DNA of 61,693 nt, from positions 1 to 61,693 of the forward strand of contig JAEUTU010000136.1 in assembly GCA_016786925.1 (NCBI GenBank), written 5' to 3'. Position numbers and translations under genes: made by a program. Position 1 is the stretch's first letter. Each line of letters begins with the position of its first letter. The notes under the pieces are model-generated. The model saw nothing but the letters and a program-made list of their open reading frames with translations. It had not been told where the DNA came from and did not search any database. This document shows positions 46,155 through 53,726 of the stretch, piece by piece. The DNA is from Bacteroidia bacterium (GTDB lineage: Bacteria; Bacteroidota; Bacteroidia; 2-12-FULL-35-15).

Positions 46155-46205
46155 TCTGAACTCAGGTAGATCCAATTTGGATTTACTTGGGTTCGGATGA
46201 TTTTA
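46155..46205 (+). terminator. hairpin terminator after the symporter/small-subunit pair
   Basis: An almost continuous 19-base-pair stem (with several G-T pairs) from TCTGAACTCAGG to its complement is followed by a short, weak T-stretch (GATTTTA). The stem is strong, but the tail is poor for a terminator, so partial termination or mRNA protection is possible. Confidence 0.5.
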
Positions 46206-46305
46206 ACTAAACATCATTTTACTACTCCAAATTTTTACTAATCCAAATAATGTGCATCAGGCATTAGAAACTGGTTACAGTAGTATTAATTAATTAGTAA
46301 AATGT

Positions 46306-47235
46306 ATGAAAAAAATTGTTCGCGATTTTCTCACGTTCAACAAAAGAGAACGCAACGGAGTGTTTGTTCTTGTATCGATTATCACTGTTCTAGTATTGTA
46401 TTTAAATGTTTCGGGAGACTTTGTTAAAAAAGAGCCGGCCGACTTTTCTGATTTTGATGAAAAAGTAAAACAACTGGATGATTTAAAAGAAAAAGCGGCT
46501 CGTTCTACTTCGAAGCAAACAAGTGAAGCTACTTCTGCAACTGTTGTATCCCTTGATGCCGAGCGCTTTGAGTTTGATCCCAATACATTAGAGGAGAAAG
46601 ATTGGAAACGGTTAGGGCTGCCGGATAAATTGATACAGACCATTCAGCGTTTCCTATCGAAGGGTGGTCGCTTTCATAAAAAAGAAGACCTCAAAAAAAT
46701 ATACGGCATGAAGCAGGAGTTGTATTCTTCACTAGAGGCCTATGTTTCCATTGAAAAAGAGATAAGTCCTTCCGAATCCATACCTTCTCCGGCTGTTTTC
46801 AAGGAAGGGAAAGTGGAGAAAGATCGAACAAGTTCTAAAAAGCTCATTGAGTTGAATACGGCAGACTCTGCTTTGCTGACAAGCATTAAAGGAATCGGAC
46901 CATTTTATGCGAAGAATATTATTAAACATCGCAACGCCTTGGGTGGTTTTGTTTCCAAAGAGCAGTTGATGGAGATATGGAAGCTGGATGAAGAAAAGTA
47001 TGCAGCGATCGAACAGTATGTGTTTGTTGACCTATCAAAAGTAAAAAAGATCAATATTAATACATGTGAAGTAAAAGATCTGAAATCACCTTATATCAAT
47101 TGGAATATGGCCAATGCCATTGTTAATTACCGTAAACATCATGGGAAATACAAAACGCTCGAAGAAATCAAACAAACAGATTTGGTAGATGAAGAAACAT
47201 ACCGTAAAATTGTACCTTATTTGATCGTTGAATAA
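46306..47235 (+). CDS. helix-hairpin-helix domain protein (ComEA-like repeats)
   Basis: The 309-residue protein has an N-terminal hydrophobic segment (about 18-35), an acidic/charged linker and at least three HhH units: WKRLGLPDKLIQTIQRFL, LTSIKGIGPFYAKNIIKHR and INWNMANAIVNYRKHHGKY, with ELNTADSALL and ININTCEVKDL as the ComEA-type openings. ComEA binds DNA during uptake; in Bacteroidota such proteins are widespread and their role is not proven. It is probably anchored with its repeats outside the cytoplasm. Confidence 0.85.
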   Translation: MKKIVRDFLTFNKRERNGVFVLVSIITVLVLYLNVSGDFVKKEPADFSDFDEKVKQLDDLKEKAARSTSKQTSEATSATVVSLDAERFEFDPNTLEEKDWKRLGLPDKLIQTIQRFLSKGGRFHKKEDLKKIYGMKQELYSSLEAYVSIEKEISPSESIPSPAVFKEGKVEKDRTSSKKLIELNTADSALLTSIKGIGPFYAKNIIKHRNALGGFVSKEQLMEIWKLDEEKYAAIEQYVFVDLSKVKKININTCEVKDLKSPYINWNMANAIVNYRKHHGKYKTLEEIKQTDLVDEETYRKIVPYLIVE

Positions 47236-47282
47236 TTGCGGTATTTATGCAATGTTAAACAGCAGATCATAAAAAATAAGGT

Positions 47283-47810
47283 ATGTTAGAAAATAAAATT
47301 CGCTCTGTAATTCGTGATGTGGCTGATTTTCCGAAGCCGGGAATATTATTCAAGGATATAACACCTATCCTGCATCATCAGGATCTGTGTACTGAGATCG
47401 TTGCCGATCTGGCACAAAAATTTTCAAGTAAAAATATAGATGCCATTGTAGGAGTAGAGAGTAGAGGCTTTTTATTTGGTTTTGCCTTAGCGAACAAAAT
47501 GAATGTTCCATTTGTTTTAGTTCGTAAATCAGGGAAATTACCTTATAAGACCATTTCTTATGAATATGATCTGGAGTATGGCAGTGCGAAGGTAGAGATG
47601 CAGATCAATGATATTAAAAAAGGTTGGAATGTGTTGATCCATGATGACCTGTTGGCAACGGGCGGAACAGCCGAAGCGGCAGCAGAACTGGTAAAAATGC
47701 AGGATGGCAATGTGGCCGGCTTTGCATTTATTGTGGAATTGGACTTTTTAAAGGGTAAAGAACGCTTAACACGTTATACGAATGAGATCGTCAGTTTGGT
47801 GAATTATTAG
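47283..47810 (+). CDS. apt: adenine phosphoribosyltransferase
   Basis: The 175-residue enzyme makes AMP from adenine and PRPP in purine salvage. It has IRDVADFPKPGILFKDITPIL (split as the family N-terminus), IVGVESRGFLFG, the flexible-loop region VRKSGKLPYKTISYEYDLEYG and the PRPP loop VLIHDDLLATGGTAEAA. Length and motif order are normal. It lies 47 bases after the HhH gene. Confidence 0.96.
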   Translation: MLENKIRSVIRDVADFPKPGILFKDITPILHHQDLCTEIVADLAQKFSSKNIDAIVGVESRGFLFGFALANKMNVPFVLVRKSGKLPYKTISYEYDLEYGSAKVEMQINDIKKGWNVLIHDDLLATGGTAEAAAELVKMQDGNVAGFAFIVELDFLKGKERLTRYTNEIVSLVNY

Positions 47811-47860
47811 CCATCTGATATTTATGGCCGAACAAATCAATAGTTTTAGAATAAAAATTA

Positions 47861-47868
47861 TATTTTTG
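47861..47868 (+). promoter_or_regulatory. candidate -7 element for the acyl-CoA dehydrogenase gene
   Basis: TATTTTTG fits TAnnTTTG and lies 27 bases before the ATG at 47896. No clear TTTG is found about 19 bases upstream. Confidence 0.35.
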
Positions 47869-47895
47869 TCGGCTCAAATTTAAAACTACTTAAAA

Positions 47896-49035
47896 ATGGA
47901 TTTTAGTTTAAATGAAAATCAGCTGATGATTGCTGATATGATCAAGAAGTTTGGTGATGATAATATCCGTCCAAGATTGATGGAGTGGGATGAGTCGCAA
48001 GAATTTCCTGTGGAGGTGTTCAAGAAATTGGGCGAACTTGGATTGATGGGTGTATTGGTGCCTCAGGAATATGGTGGATCCGGATTTACATATACAGAAT
48101 ATGTGACAGCAATTGTTGAATTAGCGAAGATCTGTGGGTCAATTGGCTTATCAATGGCTGCACATAATTCATTATGTACTGGCCATATTATGGCTTTTGG
48201 TAATGAAGAGCAAAAGAAAAAATATTTGCCAAAATTGGCTACTGCAGAGTGGATCGGTGCTTGGGGATTAACAGAAACAGGAACAGGTTCTGATGCGGGT
48301 GGAATGCATACAACTGCAGTGAAAGACGGTGATTATTATGTGATCAATGGATCAAAGAACTTCATTACACATGCCATTACAGGGAATGTGGCGGTTGTAA
48401 TTGTTCGTACCGGAAACAAAGGCGATTCACACGGAATGAGTGCTTTCATCATTGAAAAAGGAACTCCTGGATTCAAATCCGGTAAGAAAGAAAATAAATT
48501 AGGGATGCGTGCTTCTGAAACAGCAGAATTGATCTTTGATAACTGCCGTGTTCACAAAGACCAAATGTTAGGTAAAGAAGGTGAAGGTTTCATTCAGGCA
48601 ATGAAAGTGTTGGATGGTGGTCGTATCTCTATTGCTGCATTATCAGTGGGTATTGCAAAAGGAGCATATGAATCGGCTATCAAATATTCAAAAGAGCGTG
48701 AGCAGTTCGGAAAACCAATTTCTCAATTCCAGGCCATCGGTTTCAAATTAGCAGATATGGCGACTGAGATCGAAGCAGCGGAGTTGTTGACTTTCTTGGC
48801 TGCCGATAGAAAGAATAAAGGGTTAAAAATGACCAAAGAAGGTGCTTTCGCGAAGTATTATGCTTCGGAAGTAGCGGTAAGAGTATCCAATGATGCGGTA
48901 CAGATCTTCGGAGGATATGGATATACGAAAGATTTCCCGGCAGAGAAGTATTACAGAGACAGTAAGCTTTGCACGATCGGAGAAGGAACTTCTGAGATCC
49001 AAAAATTGGTTATTTCAAGAGAGATCTTAAAATAA
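47896..49035 (+). CDS. acyl-CoA dehydrogenase (short-chain type)
   Basis: The 379-residue flavoenzyme has the standard three-domain layout with GAWGLTETGTGSDAGGM (substrate and FAD loop), KNFITHA and the C-terminal YGYTKDFPAEKYYRDSKLCTIGEGTSEIQ (in parts), where the E of IGEGTSE is the catalytic base of short/medium-chain enzymes. It introduces a trans-2 double bond in fatty-acid or branched acyl-CoAs and passes electrons to an ETF. With icmF in the same window it may act in butyryl/isobutyryl-CoA metabolism; that link is inference. Confidence 0.94.
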   Translation: MDFSLNENQLMIADMIKKFGDDNIRPRLMEWDESQEFPVEVFKKLGELGLMGVLVPQEYGGSGFTYTEYVTAIVELAKICGSIGLSMAAHNSLCTGHIMAFGNEEQKKKYLPKLATAEWIGAWGLTETGTGSDAGGMHTTAVKDGDYYVINGSKNFITHAITGNVAVVIVRTGNKGDSHGMSAFIIEKGTPGFKSGKKENKLGMRASETAELIFDNCRVHKDQMLGKEGEGFIQAMKVLDGGRISIAALSVGIAKGAYESAIKYSKEREQFGKPISQFQAIGFKLADMATEIEAAELLTFLAADRKNKGLKMTKEGAFAKYYASEVAVRVSNDAVQIFGGYGYTKDFPAEKYYRDSKLCTIGEGTSEIQKLVISREILK

Positions 49036-49037
49036 AT

Positions 49038-49068
49038 TTTGCAGATAAAATAGAAAATTATACATTTG
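49038..49068 (+). promoter_or_regulatory. consensus promoter of rpsU
   Basis: TTTG (49038-49041), exactly 19 bases, then TACATTTG (49061-49068) is a perfect match to the Bacteroidota primary-sigma consensus. The leader to rpsU would be about 70 bases and contains a hairpin (49093-49112). Confidence 0.8.
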
Positions 49069-49092
49069 CAACCCATTTTGAAAAGAAATGAA

Positions 49093-49112
49093 CAGTTGTC
49101 GGTTGACAATTG
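49093..49112 (+). promoter_or_regulatory. hairpin in the rpsU leader
   Basis: CAGTTGTC and GACAATTG form an 8-base-pair stem (one G-T pair) with a GGTT loop in the rpsU 5' leader, about 35 bases before the ATG. It may affect rpsU translation or mRNA stability; no known element matches. Confidence 0.4.
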
Positions 49113-49146
49113 TAATCAAAAAGTAAAATATTAAACACTAAATAAA

Positions 49147-49344
49147 ATGTTAATAGTACAAGTTAAAGAAGGCGAATCTATTGAGAAAGCGCTAAAGAAA
49201 TACAAAAAGAAATTTGAGAAAACAGGTGTTGTAAAAGAGTTGCGTGAGCGTCAAAAATTCACAAAACCATCTGTTGTTATGCGCGAGAAAAAGATCAAAG
49301 CTATCTACAAGCAAAAATTACAACAAGGAATCGAAGAAGCATAA
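49147..49344 (+). CDS. rpsU: 30S ribosomal protein S21
   Basis: The 65-residue basic protein has the S21 pattern VKEGESIEKALKKYKKKFEK, RERQKFTKPSVVMREKK and a Lys-rich tail. S21 binds near the 3' end of 16S rRNA; in Bacteroidota it helps to hide the anti-Shine-Dalgarno tail. The gene has its own consensus promoter and a strong terminator. Its start (ACACTAAATAAAATG) has no Shine-Dalgarno, in contrast to rpsU of some relatives. Confidence 0.96.
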   Translation: MLIVQVKEGESIEKALKKYKKKFEKTGVVKELRERQKFTKPSVVMREKKIKAIYKQKLQQGIEEA

Positions 49345-49368
49345 TCGCTTTTTAGAATATTTTAACAA

Positions 49369-49438
49369 GGAAAAATTTACTGTAGCTATAACTTTTTAAA
49401 GTTATTTGCGTTCAACACAGTAGATTTTTCCTTTTTTT
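49369..49438 (+). terminator. two-part hairpin terminator between rpsU and the xerC-like gene
   Basis: GGAAAAATTTACTGT (49369-49383) pairs with ACAGTAGATTTTTCC (49417-49431), enclosing the smaller hairpin ATAACTTT/AAAGTTAT, and is followed by seven T that end directly at the xerC ATG (49439). It closes the rpsU transcript and leaves no ordinary leader for xerC. Confidence 0.85.
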
Positions 49439-50323
49439 ATGACCATTGATAGCTGTCGGGATAGATTTTTAGAGTATCTGCAATTTGAAAAGCGTTTTTC
49501 TGCTCATACGCTTGTGGCCTATCAAAACGATATCGAACAACTCTCCGTTTATTTAAACAGTATGTATCAGATCACCTCTATGGAAGAGGTGAATCATACG
49601 CTTATCCGCTCCTGGATAGTGAACATGATGGATCAGGGGATCTCTTCTAGGTCGGTTAACCGCAAGATCACTTCCTTAAAGACATTCTACAAATTTTTGT
49701 TGCGTCAGAAATGGGTTCATGAAAACCCGATGCTCAAGATCCAATCGCCCAAAACATCGAAGCGATTGCCGGTTTTTGTGGAAAAAGAAAAAATGGATGT
49801 ATTGCTCGACCATGTTGCTTTTGGCGCAGATCAGAAAGGCTTAAGAGATAAATTGATCATTGAGTTGTTCTATTCAACAGGAATGCGACTTTCGGAGTTG
49901 ATCCAGTTGAAAGAAAAAGATGTGGATCTGTATGCCAATCAGTTAAAAGTATTGGGTAAAAGGAATAAAGAGCGATTGATCCCAGTCACAAACGAGTTGA
50001 AGCAGTTGTTGCAACAATATCTGAAGGAGCGTCCGGCTTCGGACGAAGAGGTGCTGCTGTTGAGCGATAAAGGAAAAAAATTATCCGAAAAGTTTGTATA
50101 TAATTTGGTGAAAGCGTACCTTTCACAAGTAACAACAATAGATAAGAAGAGTCCGCATGTATTGCGACACACATTTGCAACACACATGCTGAATAATGGG
50201 GCCGATCTGAATGCGATCAAGGAATTGTTGGGTCACGCAAACCTTTCGGCAACGCAGGTTTATACACATAATACAGTAGAAAAATTAAAGAATGTGCACA
50301 AGCAGGCACATCCAAAAGCATAA
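49439..50323 (+). CDS. tyrosine recombinase XerC/XerD
   Basis: The 294-residue recombinase has an N-terminal SAM-like core-binding domain (RDRFLEYLQFEKRFSAHTL) and a catalytic domain with STGMRLSEL (Arg), GKRNKERLIPV (Lys), SPHVLRHTFATHML (His, Arg), LGHANLSATQVYTH (His, nucleophilic Tyr). It acts at dif to resolve chromosome dimers. No gene cassettes, att sites or phage genes are nearby, so this is the housekeeping enzyme. Which of XerC or XerD it is cannot be told from the sequence. The start codon directly follows a terminator T-run. Confidence 0.92.
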   Translation: MTIDSCRDRFLEYLQFEKRFSAHTLVAYQNDIEQLSVYLNSMYQITSMEEVNHTLIRSWIVNMMDQGISSRSVNRKITSLKTFYKFLLRQKWVHENPMLKIQSPKTSKRLPVFVEKEKMDVLLDHVAFGADQKGLRDKLIIELFYSTGMRLSELIQLKEKDVDLYANQLKVLGKRNKERLIPVTNELKQLLQQYLKERPASDEEVLLLSDKGKKLSEKFVYNLVKAYLSQVTTIDKKSPHVLRHTFATHMLNNGADLNAIKELLGHANLSATQVYTHNTVEKLKNVHKQAHPKA

Positions 50324-50343
50324 AATAATTTTAACTAAAAAAC

Positions 50344-50349
50344 AGGAGG
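50344..50349 (+). promoter_or_regulatory. strong Shine-Dalgarno before hpf
   Basis: AGGAGG stands eight bases before the hpf ATG (50358), a full match to the anti-Shine-Dalgarno core. Almost no other gene in the window has such a site; only the small ORF at 46006 has a partial one. It therefore fixes the hpf start and suggests a different mode of translation initiation. Confidence 0.85.
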
Positions 50350-50357
50350 ACTAGATT

Positions 50358-50657
50358 ATGAACGTAAAAATTCAATCGGTGCATTTTGATGCAGACAAAA
50401 AATTGATCGCTTTTATTGAAGAACGTGTAGATAAACTGGCGCATTATTATGATGGTATCATTAGTAGTGATGTAACGCTTCGATTAGATAAATCAGATGA
50501 TTCAGCGAATAAGATCGCAGAGATCAGGTTGCACATTCCGGGCAATGATCTGTTTGCCAAAAAACAGTGTAAGAGCTTTGAGGAGGCGGTTGACATGAGT
50601 TTAGGAGCTTTAAAAACACAAGTAAAGAAGCATAAAGAAAAAATTAAAGGCTTATAG
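50358..50657 (+). CDS. hpf: ribosome hibernation-promoting factor HPF/YfiA family
   Basis: The 99-residue protein has the HPF/RaiA fold: VKIQSVHFDADKKLIAFIEE at the start, KLAHYYDGI, a basic C-terminal helix KTQVKKHKEKIKGL. It binds the 30S decoding area and silences ribosomes in slow growth. It is the short form without the dimerisation tail. It is 34 bases after xerC and ends at the tRNA/tuf promoter region. Its leader carries the strong Shine-Dalgarno at 50344. Confidence 0.92.
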   Translation: MNVKIQSVHFDADKKLIAFIEERVDKLAHYYDGIISSDVTLRLDKSDDSANKIAEIRLHIPGNDLFAKKQCKSFEEAVDMSLGALKTQVKKHKEKIKGL

Positions 50658-50658
50658 C

Positions 50659-50688
50659 CTTGTAAATTCAAACATTTTATTACATTTG
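50659..50688 (+). promoter_or_regulatory. promoter P1 of the tRNA cluster
   Basis: TTG at 50660 (CTTG from 50659), an 18-base spacer and TACATTTG (50681-50688) fit the primary-sigma consensus. The -7 box overlaps the left arm of the hpf terminator. Confidence 0.6.
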
Positions 50689-50721
50689 CAGCCTCAAAAT
50701 CAAGGGGCTGCATTTTTTTTT
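50687..50721 (+). terminator. terminator of hpf
   Basis: TGCAGCC (50687) pairs with GGCTGCA (50706) over a 12-base loop and is followed by nine T. Its left arm shares two bases with the P1 -7 box, so a transcript started at P1 would not carry the complete hairpin. Confidence 0.7.
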
Positions 50722-50740
50722 GAAAAAAAGCAAGATTTTT

Positions 50741-50771
50741 TTTGCAGAAACACAAATGTTTTATAGATTTG
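50741..50771 (+). promoter_or_regulatory. promoter P2 of the tRNA cluster
   Basis: TTTG (50741-50744), exactly 19 bases and TAGATTTG (50764-50771) match the consensus perfectly. The expected start lies near 50778, about 80 bases before the first tRNA. Confidence 0.8.
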
Positions 50772-50857
50772 CAGTCCTTTTTCAAGGGGGTGATGTTAAT
50801 AAGTCACTAAAAATAGGTTGAAGTTCTTTTAAAATATAGTGTTACAAACAAAATTAA

Positions 50858-50930
50858 GCCGAAGTAGCTCAGCTGGTAGAGCAGCTGATTTGTAATCAGC
50901 TGGTCGGGGGTTCGAGTCCCTTCTTCGGCT
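50858..50930 (+). tRNA. tRNA-Thr (anticodon TGT)
   Basis: A 73-base cloverleaf with acceptor GCCGAAG/CTTCGGC, anticodon TGT at 50891-50893 in loop TTTGTAA, and TTCGAGTC in the T arm. The 3' CCA is not encoded, so it is added after transcription. First of four tandem tRNAs before tuf. Confidence 0.97.
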
Positions 50931-50949
50931 CTTTTTGTAACACATTGTT

Positions 50950-51031
50950 GGGTCAGTACCAGAGTGGCCAAATGGGGCAGACTGTAAATCTGCTGACTTC
51001 GTCTTCGGTGGTTCGAATCCATCCTGGCCCA
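50950..51031 (+). tRNA. tRNA-Tyr (anticodon GTA)
   Basis: An 82-base class II tRNA with acceptor GGGTCAG/CTGGCCC, anticodon GTA in loop CTGTAAA, and a long variable arm (GACTTCGTCTTC). The CCA is not encoded. Second of the tandem set. Confidence 0.97.
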
Positions 51032-51072
51032 CGATTTTTGATTGTAGTTCTTTTTTTGTAAGAATAATTTAA

Positions 51073-51145
51073 GCGGAAGTAGCTCATTTGGTAGAGCGTC
51101 AGCCTTCCAAGCTGAGGGTGGCCGGTTCGAGCCCGGTCTTCCGCT
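51073..51145 (+). tRNA. tRNA-Gly (anticodon TCC)
   Basis: A 73-base cloverleaf with acceptor GCGGAAG/CTTCCGC and anticodon TCC in loop CTTCCAA. The T arm is GCCGG-TTCGAGC-CCGGT. The CCA is not encoded. Confidence 0.97.
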
Positions 51146-51171
51146 CTTTTATACTCACTTGCTTACATTAA

Positions 51172-51243
<72 letters not shown>

Positions 51244-51284
51244 CTTAATGTTGTTTTGATGGTGTGTGTTTGAAAAAAGTATTG

Positions 51285-51327
51285 TTATTTGAATAAACCT
51301 GGAGAAGGTTTATTCAAATAATTTTTT
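51285..51327 (+). terminator. terminator/attenuator between the tRNA cluster and tuf
   Basis: TTATTTGAATAAACCT and its perfect complement form a 16-base-pair stem with loop GGAGA and are followed by six T. It stands 59 bases before the tuf start, so tuf either has its own promoter in the remaining 58 bases or depends on read-through. Confidence 0.82.
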
Positions 51328-51385
51328 GGAAAGAAAATTTCTTGAGTAAATAAATATAAAATAACAATTAAACAAATAAATAGCA

Positions 51386-52573
51386 ATGGCTAAAGAAAAA
51401 TTCGACCGTTCCAAACCACACGTAAACATCGGAACAATTGGTCACGTTGACCACGGTAAAACAACCTTAACTGCAGCAATCACAACTGTATTAGCTGAAA
51501 AAGGTCTATCTGAAGTGAGAGATTTCTCTTCAATCGATAACGCTCCTGAAGAAAAAGAGCGTGGTATCACAATCAATACTTCTCACGTAGAGTATCAAAC
51601 TGCTAACCGTCACTACGCACACGTTGACTGTCCAGGTCACGCGGATTACGTAAAGAACATGGTTACTGGTGCTGCTCAAATGGACGGTGCTATCTTGGTA
51701 GTTGCTGCTACAGATGGTCCAATGCCACAAACTCGTGAGCATATCCTTTTGGCTCGTCAGGTAGGTGTACCTAAAATCGTTGTGTTCATGAACAAAGTGG
51801 ACATGGTTGATGATGTTGAGTTGTTAGATTTAGTAGAAATGGAAATCCGTGAGTTATTGTCATTCTATCAATTTGATGGTGACAACACTCCAATCATCAA
51901 AGGTTCTGCTTTAGGTGGTTTAAATAAAGATCCAAAATGGTCAGAAAAGATCATGGAATTAATGGATGCTGTAGATTCTTACATTCCATTGCCTCCACGT
52001 GAAACTGAAAAACCATTCTTGATGCCGGTTGAGGACGTGTTCACAATCACTGGTCGTGGTACTGTTGCAACAGGTCGTATCGAAACAGGTGTTATCAACT
52101 CAGGTGATGAGGTTGAGATCATTGGTATGCAAGATGAGAAATTAAAATCTACTATTACAGGTGTGGAAATGTTCCGTAAGATCCTTGATAGAGGTGAAGC
52201 TGGTGATAACGTAGGTTTATTGTTACGTGGTATCGATAAGAAAGATATCCGTAGAGGTATGGTTATCGTTAGACCGGGAACTATCACTCCTCATACTGAG
52301 TTCAAAGCTGAGATCTACGTATTGAAAAAAGAAGAAGGTGGACGTCACACTCCATTCCATAACAAATACCGTCCTCAATTCTACTTACGTACAACTGACG
52401 TAACAGGAGAAATTGAATTACCAGCAGGACGCGACATGGTTATGCCTGGTGATAACGTAACAATTACTGTTAAGTTGATCGTACCGGTAGCTATGGACAA
52501 AGGTTTACGTTTCGCTATCCGCGAAGGTGGACGTACTGTAGGTGCAGGTCAGGTAACTGAAATCATCAAGTAA
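51386..52573 (+). CDS. tuf: elongation factor Tu
   Basis: The 395-residue GTPase delivers aminoacyl-tRNA to the ribosome. Motifs: [10 protein letters not shown] (P-loop, about 19-28), [12 protein letters not shown] (switch I), [12 protein letters not shown] (switch II), NKVDMVDD and GSALGG (guanine binding), then the two beta-barrel domains ending [12 protein letters not shown]. It has a normal length and strongly biased codons. It lies between two tRNA loci in the conserved thr-tyr-gly-thr-tuf order. Confidence 0.98.
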   Translation: MAKEKFDRSKPHVNIGTIGHVDHGKTTLTAAITTVLAEKGLSEVRDFSSIDNAPEEKERGITINTSHVEYQTANRHYAHVDCPGHADYVKNMVTGAAQMDGAILVVAATDGPMPQTREHILLARQVGVPKIVVFMNKVDMVDDVELLDLVEMEIRELLSFYQFDGDNTPIIKGSALGGLNKDPKWSEKIMELMDAVDSYIPLPPRETEKPFLMPVEDVFTITGRGTVATGRIETGVINSGDEVEIIGMQDEKLKSTITGVEMFRKILDRGEAGDNVGLLLRGIDKKDIRRGMVIVRPGTITPHTEFKAEIYVLKKEEGGRHTPFHNKYRPQFYLRTTDVTGEIELPAGRDMVMPGDNVTITVKLIVPVAMDKGLRFAIREGGRTVGAGQVTEIIK

Positions 52574-52585
52574 TAAATACAACAA

Positions 52586-52636
52586 TTTAGTATGGACAGT
52601 AGGCAGTGGAAACATTGCCTGCTGTTTTCTACTAAA
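52586..52636 (+). repeat. long hairpin between tuf and tRNA-Trp
   Basis: TTTAGTA/TACTAAA form an outer stem and a 14-base-pair inner stem (GACAGTAGGCAGTG with CATTGCCTGCTGTT, with G-T pairs) is capped by a GAAA tetraloop. No T-run follows, so it is not an intrinsic terminator. The inner arm has the heptamer-like GGCAGT unit. It may be an RNA processing or stability element of the tuf mRNA, or a repeat copy. Confidence 0.6.
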
Positions 52637-52686
52637 TACGGGTGATGCCAAAATTAAGTTTTTGGATCAACAATTTGGAGTAATAA

Positions 52687-52757
52687 ACAGGTGTAGTTCA
52701 AGGGTAGAATAGAGGTCTCCAAAACCTTTGATGGGAGTTCGAATCTCTCCACCTGTG
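52687..52757 (+). tRNA. tRNA-Trp (anticodon CCA)
   Basis: A 71-base cloverleaf with acceptor ACAGGTG/CACCTGT, D stem GTTC/GAAT and anticodon CCA in loop CTCCAAA. The discriminator is G and the 3' CCA is not encoded. It sits between tuf and secE, as in many bacteria. Confidence 0.95.
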
Positions 52758-52763
52758 CTAAAG

Positions 52764-52834
52764 AAAGTTCAAAGTACAAAGTTCAAAGTTGACTCAGGTC
52801 AAAACTTCAAACTTCAAACTTTAAACTTTAAACT
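52764..52834. repeat. inverted heptamer tandem repeat between tRNA-Trp and secE
   Basis: Four AAAGTTY-type heptamers (52764-52791) are followed by about four AAACTTY heptamers (52803-52834), the reverse complement of the first set, giving an imperfect 25-base stem. It ends 10 bases before the secE ATG. Confidence 0.75.
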
Positions 52835-52843
52835 AAGAAGAAT

Positions 52844-53035
52844 ATGAGCAAGTTTAAAGAATATTTCAGCGAAACAACCAATGAACTTGTAAACAAAGTG
52901 AGTTGGCCATCTTGGAAAGAATTACAAAGCAGTGCGATCGTTGTGATGGTTGCATCTGTGATCATTGCATTATTAGTTTTTGCAATGGATTTCGCTTTTA
53001 ATAAAGGAATGGAAACGATCTACCATTTATTTTAA
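52844..53035 (+). CDS. secE: preprotein translocase subunit SecE
   Basis: The 63-residue protein has the short SecE form: an amphipathic helix FKEYFSETTNELVNKVSWPSW read around NKVSWPSWKEL, then one transmembrane helix (about 29-50). It clamps SecY in the inner membrane. It precedes nusG by 22 bases as in most bacteria. Confidence 0.94.
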   Translation: MSKFKEYFSETTNELVNKVSWPSWKELQSSAIVVMVASVIIALLVFAMDFAFNKGMETIYHLF

Positions 53036-53057
53036 TAACTCGATATAATTTACAGAA

Positions 53058-53624
53058 ATGAGCGAGCAAACAAAAACTGACACCGTAAAAAAATGGTATG
53101 TGGTAAGAGCTATCAGTGGTCAGGAGAAAAAGGTAAAGCAATATATTGAGGTTGAGATCAACCGTTTAGGTTTAAGCAGTTATGTATCTCAAATTTTAAT
53201 TCCTACTGAAAAGATCTATCAGATCCGTAACGGTAAAAAAGTGAGTAAAGAACGTCCTTTTTATGGCGGATATATTTTAATTGAAGCAGCTCTTGTTGGA
53301 GAGGTGCCTCACGTTATTAAGAATGTAACCGGTGTTATCGGTTTCTTAGGTGAAACAAAAGGTGGTGAGCCTGTTCCAATGCGTTTAAGCGAAGTGAACA
53401 GAATTTTAGGAACTGTGGATGATCTTGCTGAAAGCGATGCACAGATCAGCATTCCATTTATTGTTGGAGAAACAGTAAAAGTAACCAATGGTCCATTCAA
53501 TGGATTCACCGGTACAATTGAAAAAGTAATTGAAGACAAGAAAAAACTAGAAGTAATGGTGAAAATTTTCGGAAGAAAAACACCATTAGAACTAGGATAT
53601 TTAGAAGTAGAGAAAGAAAGTTAA
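53058..53624 (+). CDS. nusG: transcription termination/antitermination factor NusG
   Basis: The 188-residue protein has the NGN domain (about 11-105; KKWYVVRAISGQEKKVKQY) that binds RNA polymerase and a KOW domain (about 130-188; GETVKVTNGPFNGFTGTIEKV) that contacts Rho or ribosomal S10. RPFYGGYILIEA is the conserved NGN core. Length and order after secE are typical. Confidence 0.96.
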   Translation: MSEQTKTDTVKKWYVVRAISGQEKKVKQYIEVEINRLGLSSYVSQILIPTEKIYQIRNGKKVSKERPFYGGYILIEAALVGEVPHVIKNVTGVIGFLGETKGGEPVPMRLSEVNRILGTVDDLAESDAQISIPFIVGETVKVTNGPFNGFTGTIEKVIEDKKKLEVMVKIFGRKTPLELGYLEVEKES

Positions 53625-53726
53625 ATCAAATCCGTTCAGCAAAAAGAGCGAAATACCCAACGTTGAGCTTCCATCAGCAATTAAGTTTCCAGCGGTGACA
53701 ACTGAACCAGTAAACTAAAAAAGAAA

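Noticed and set aside
49439..50323. Integrase as a sign of an integron or genomic island
   Set aside because: The recombinase has housekeeping XerC/XerD features, lies between rpsU and hpf, and no att sites, cassettes or mobile genes surround it.
50807..51032. Minus-strand ORFs across the tRNA cluster
   Set aside because: They are translations of tRNA genes; such frames give the spurious proteins often seen in databases (GVRTRDLPLTMR-like).
52764..52834. Possible CRISPR-like array
   Set aside because: The repeats are seven bases long, adjacent without spacers and inverted; no cas gene is in the window.
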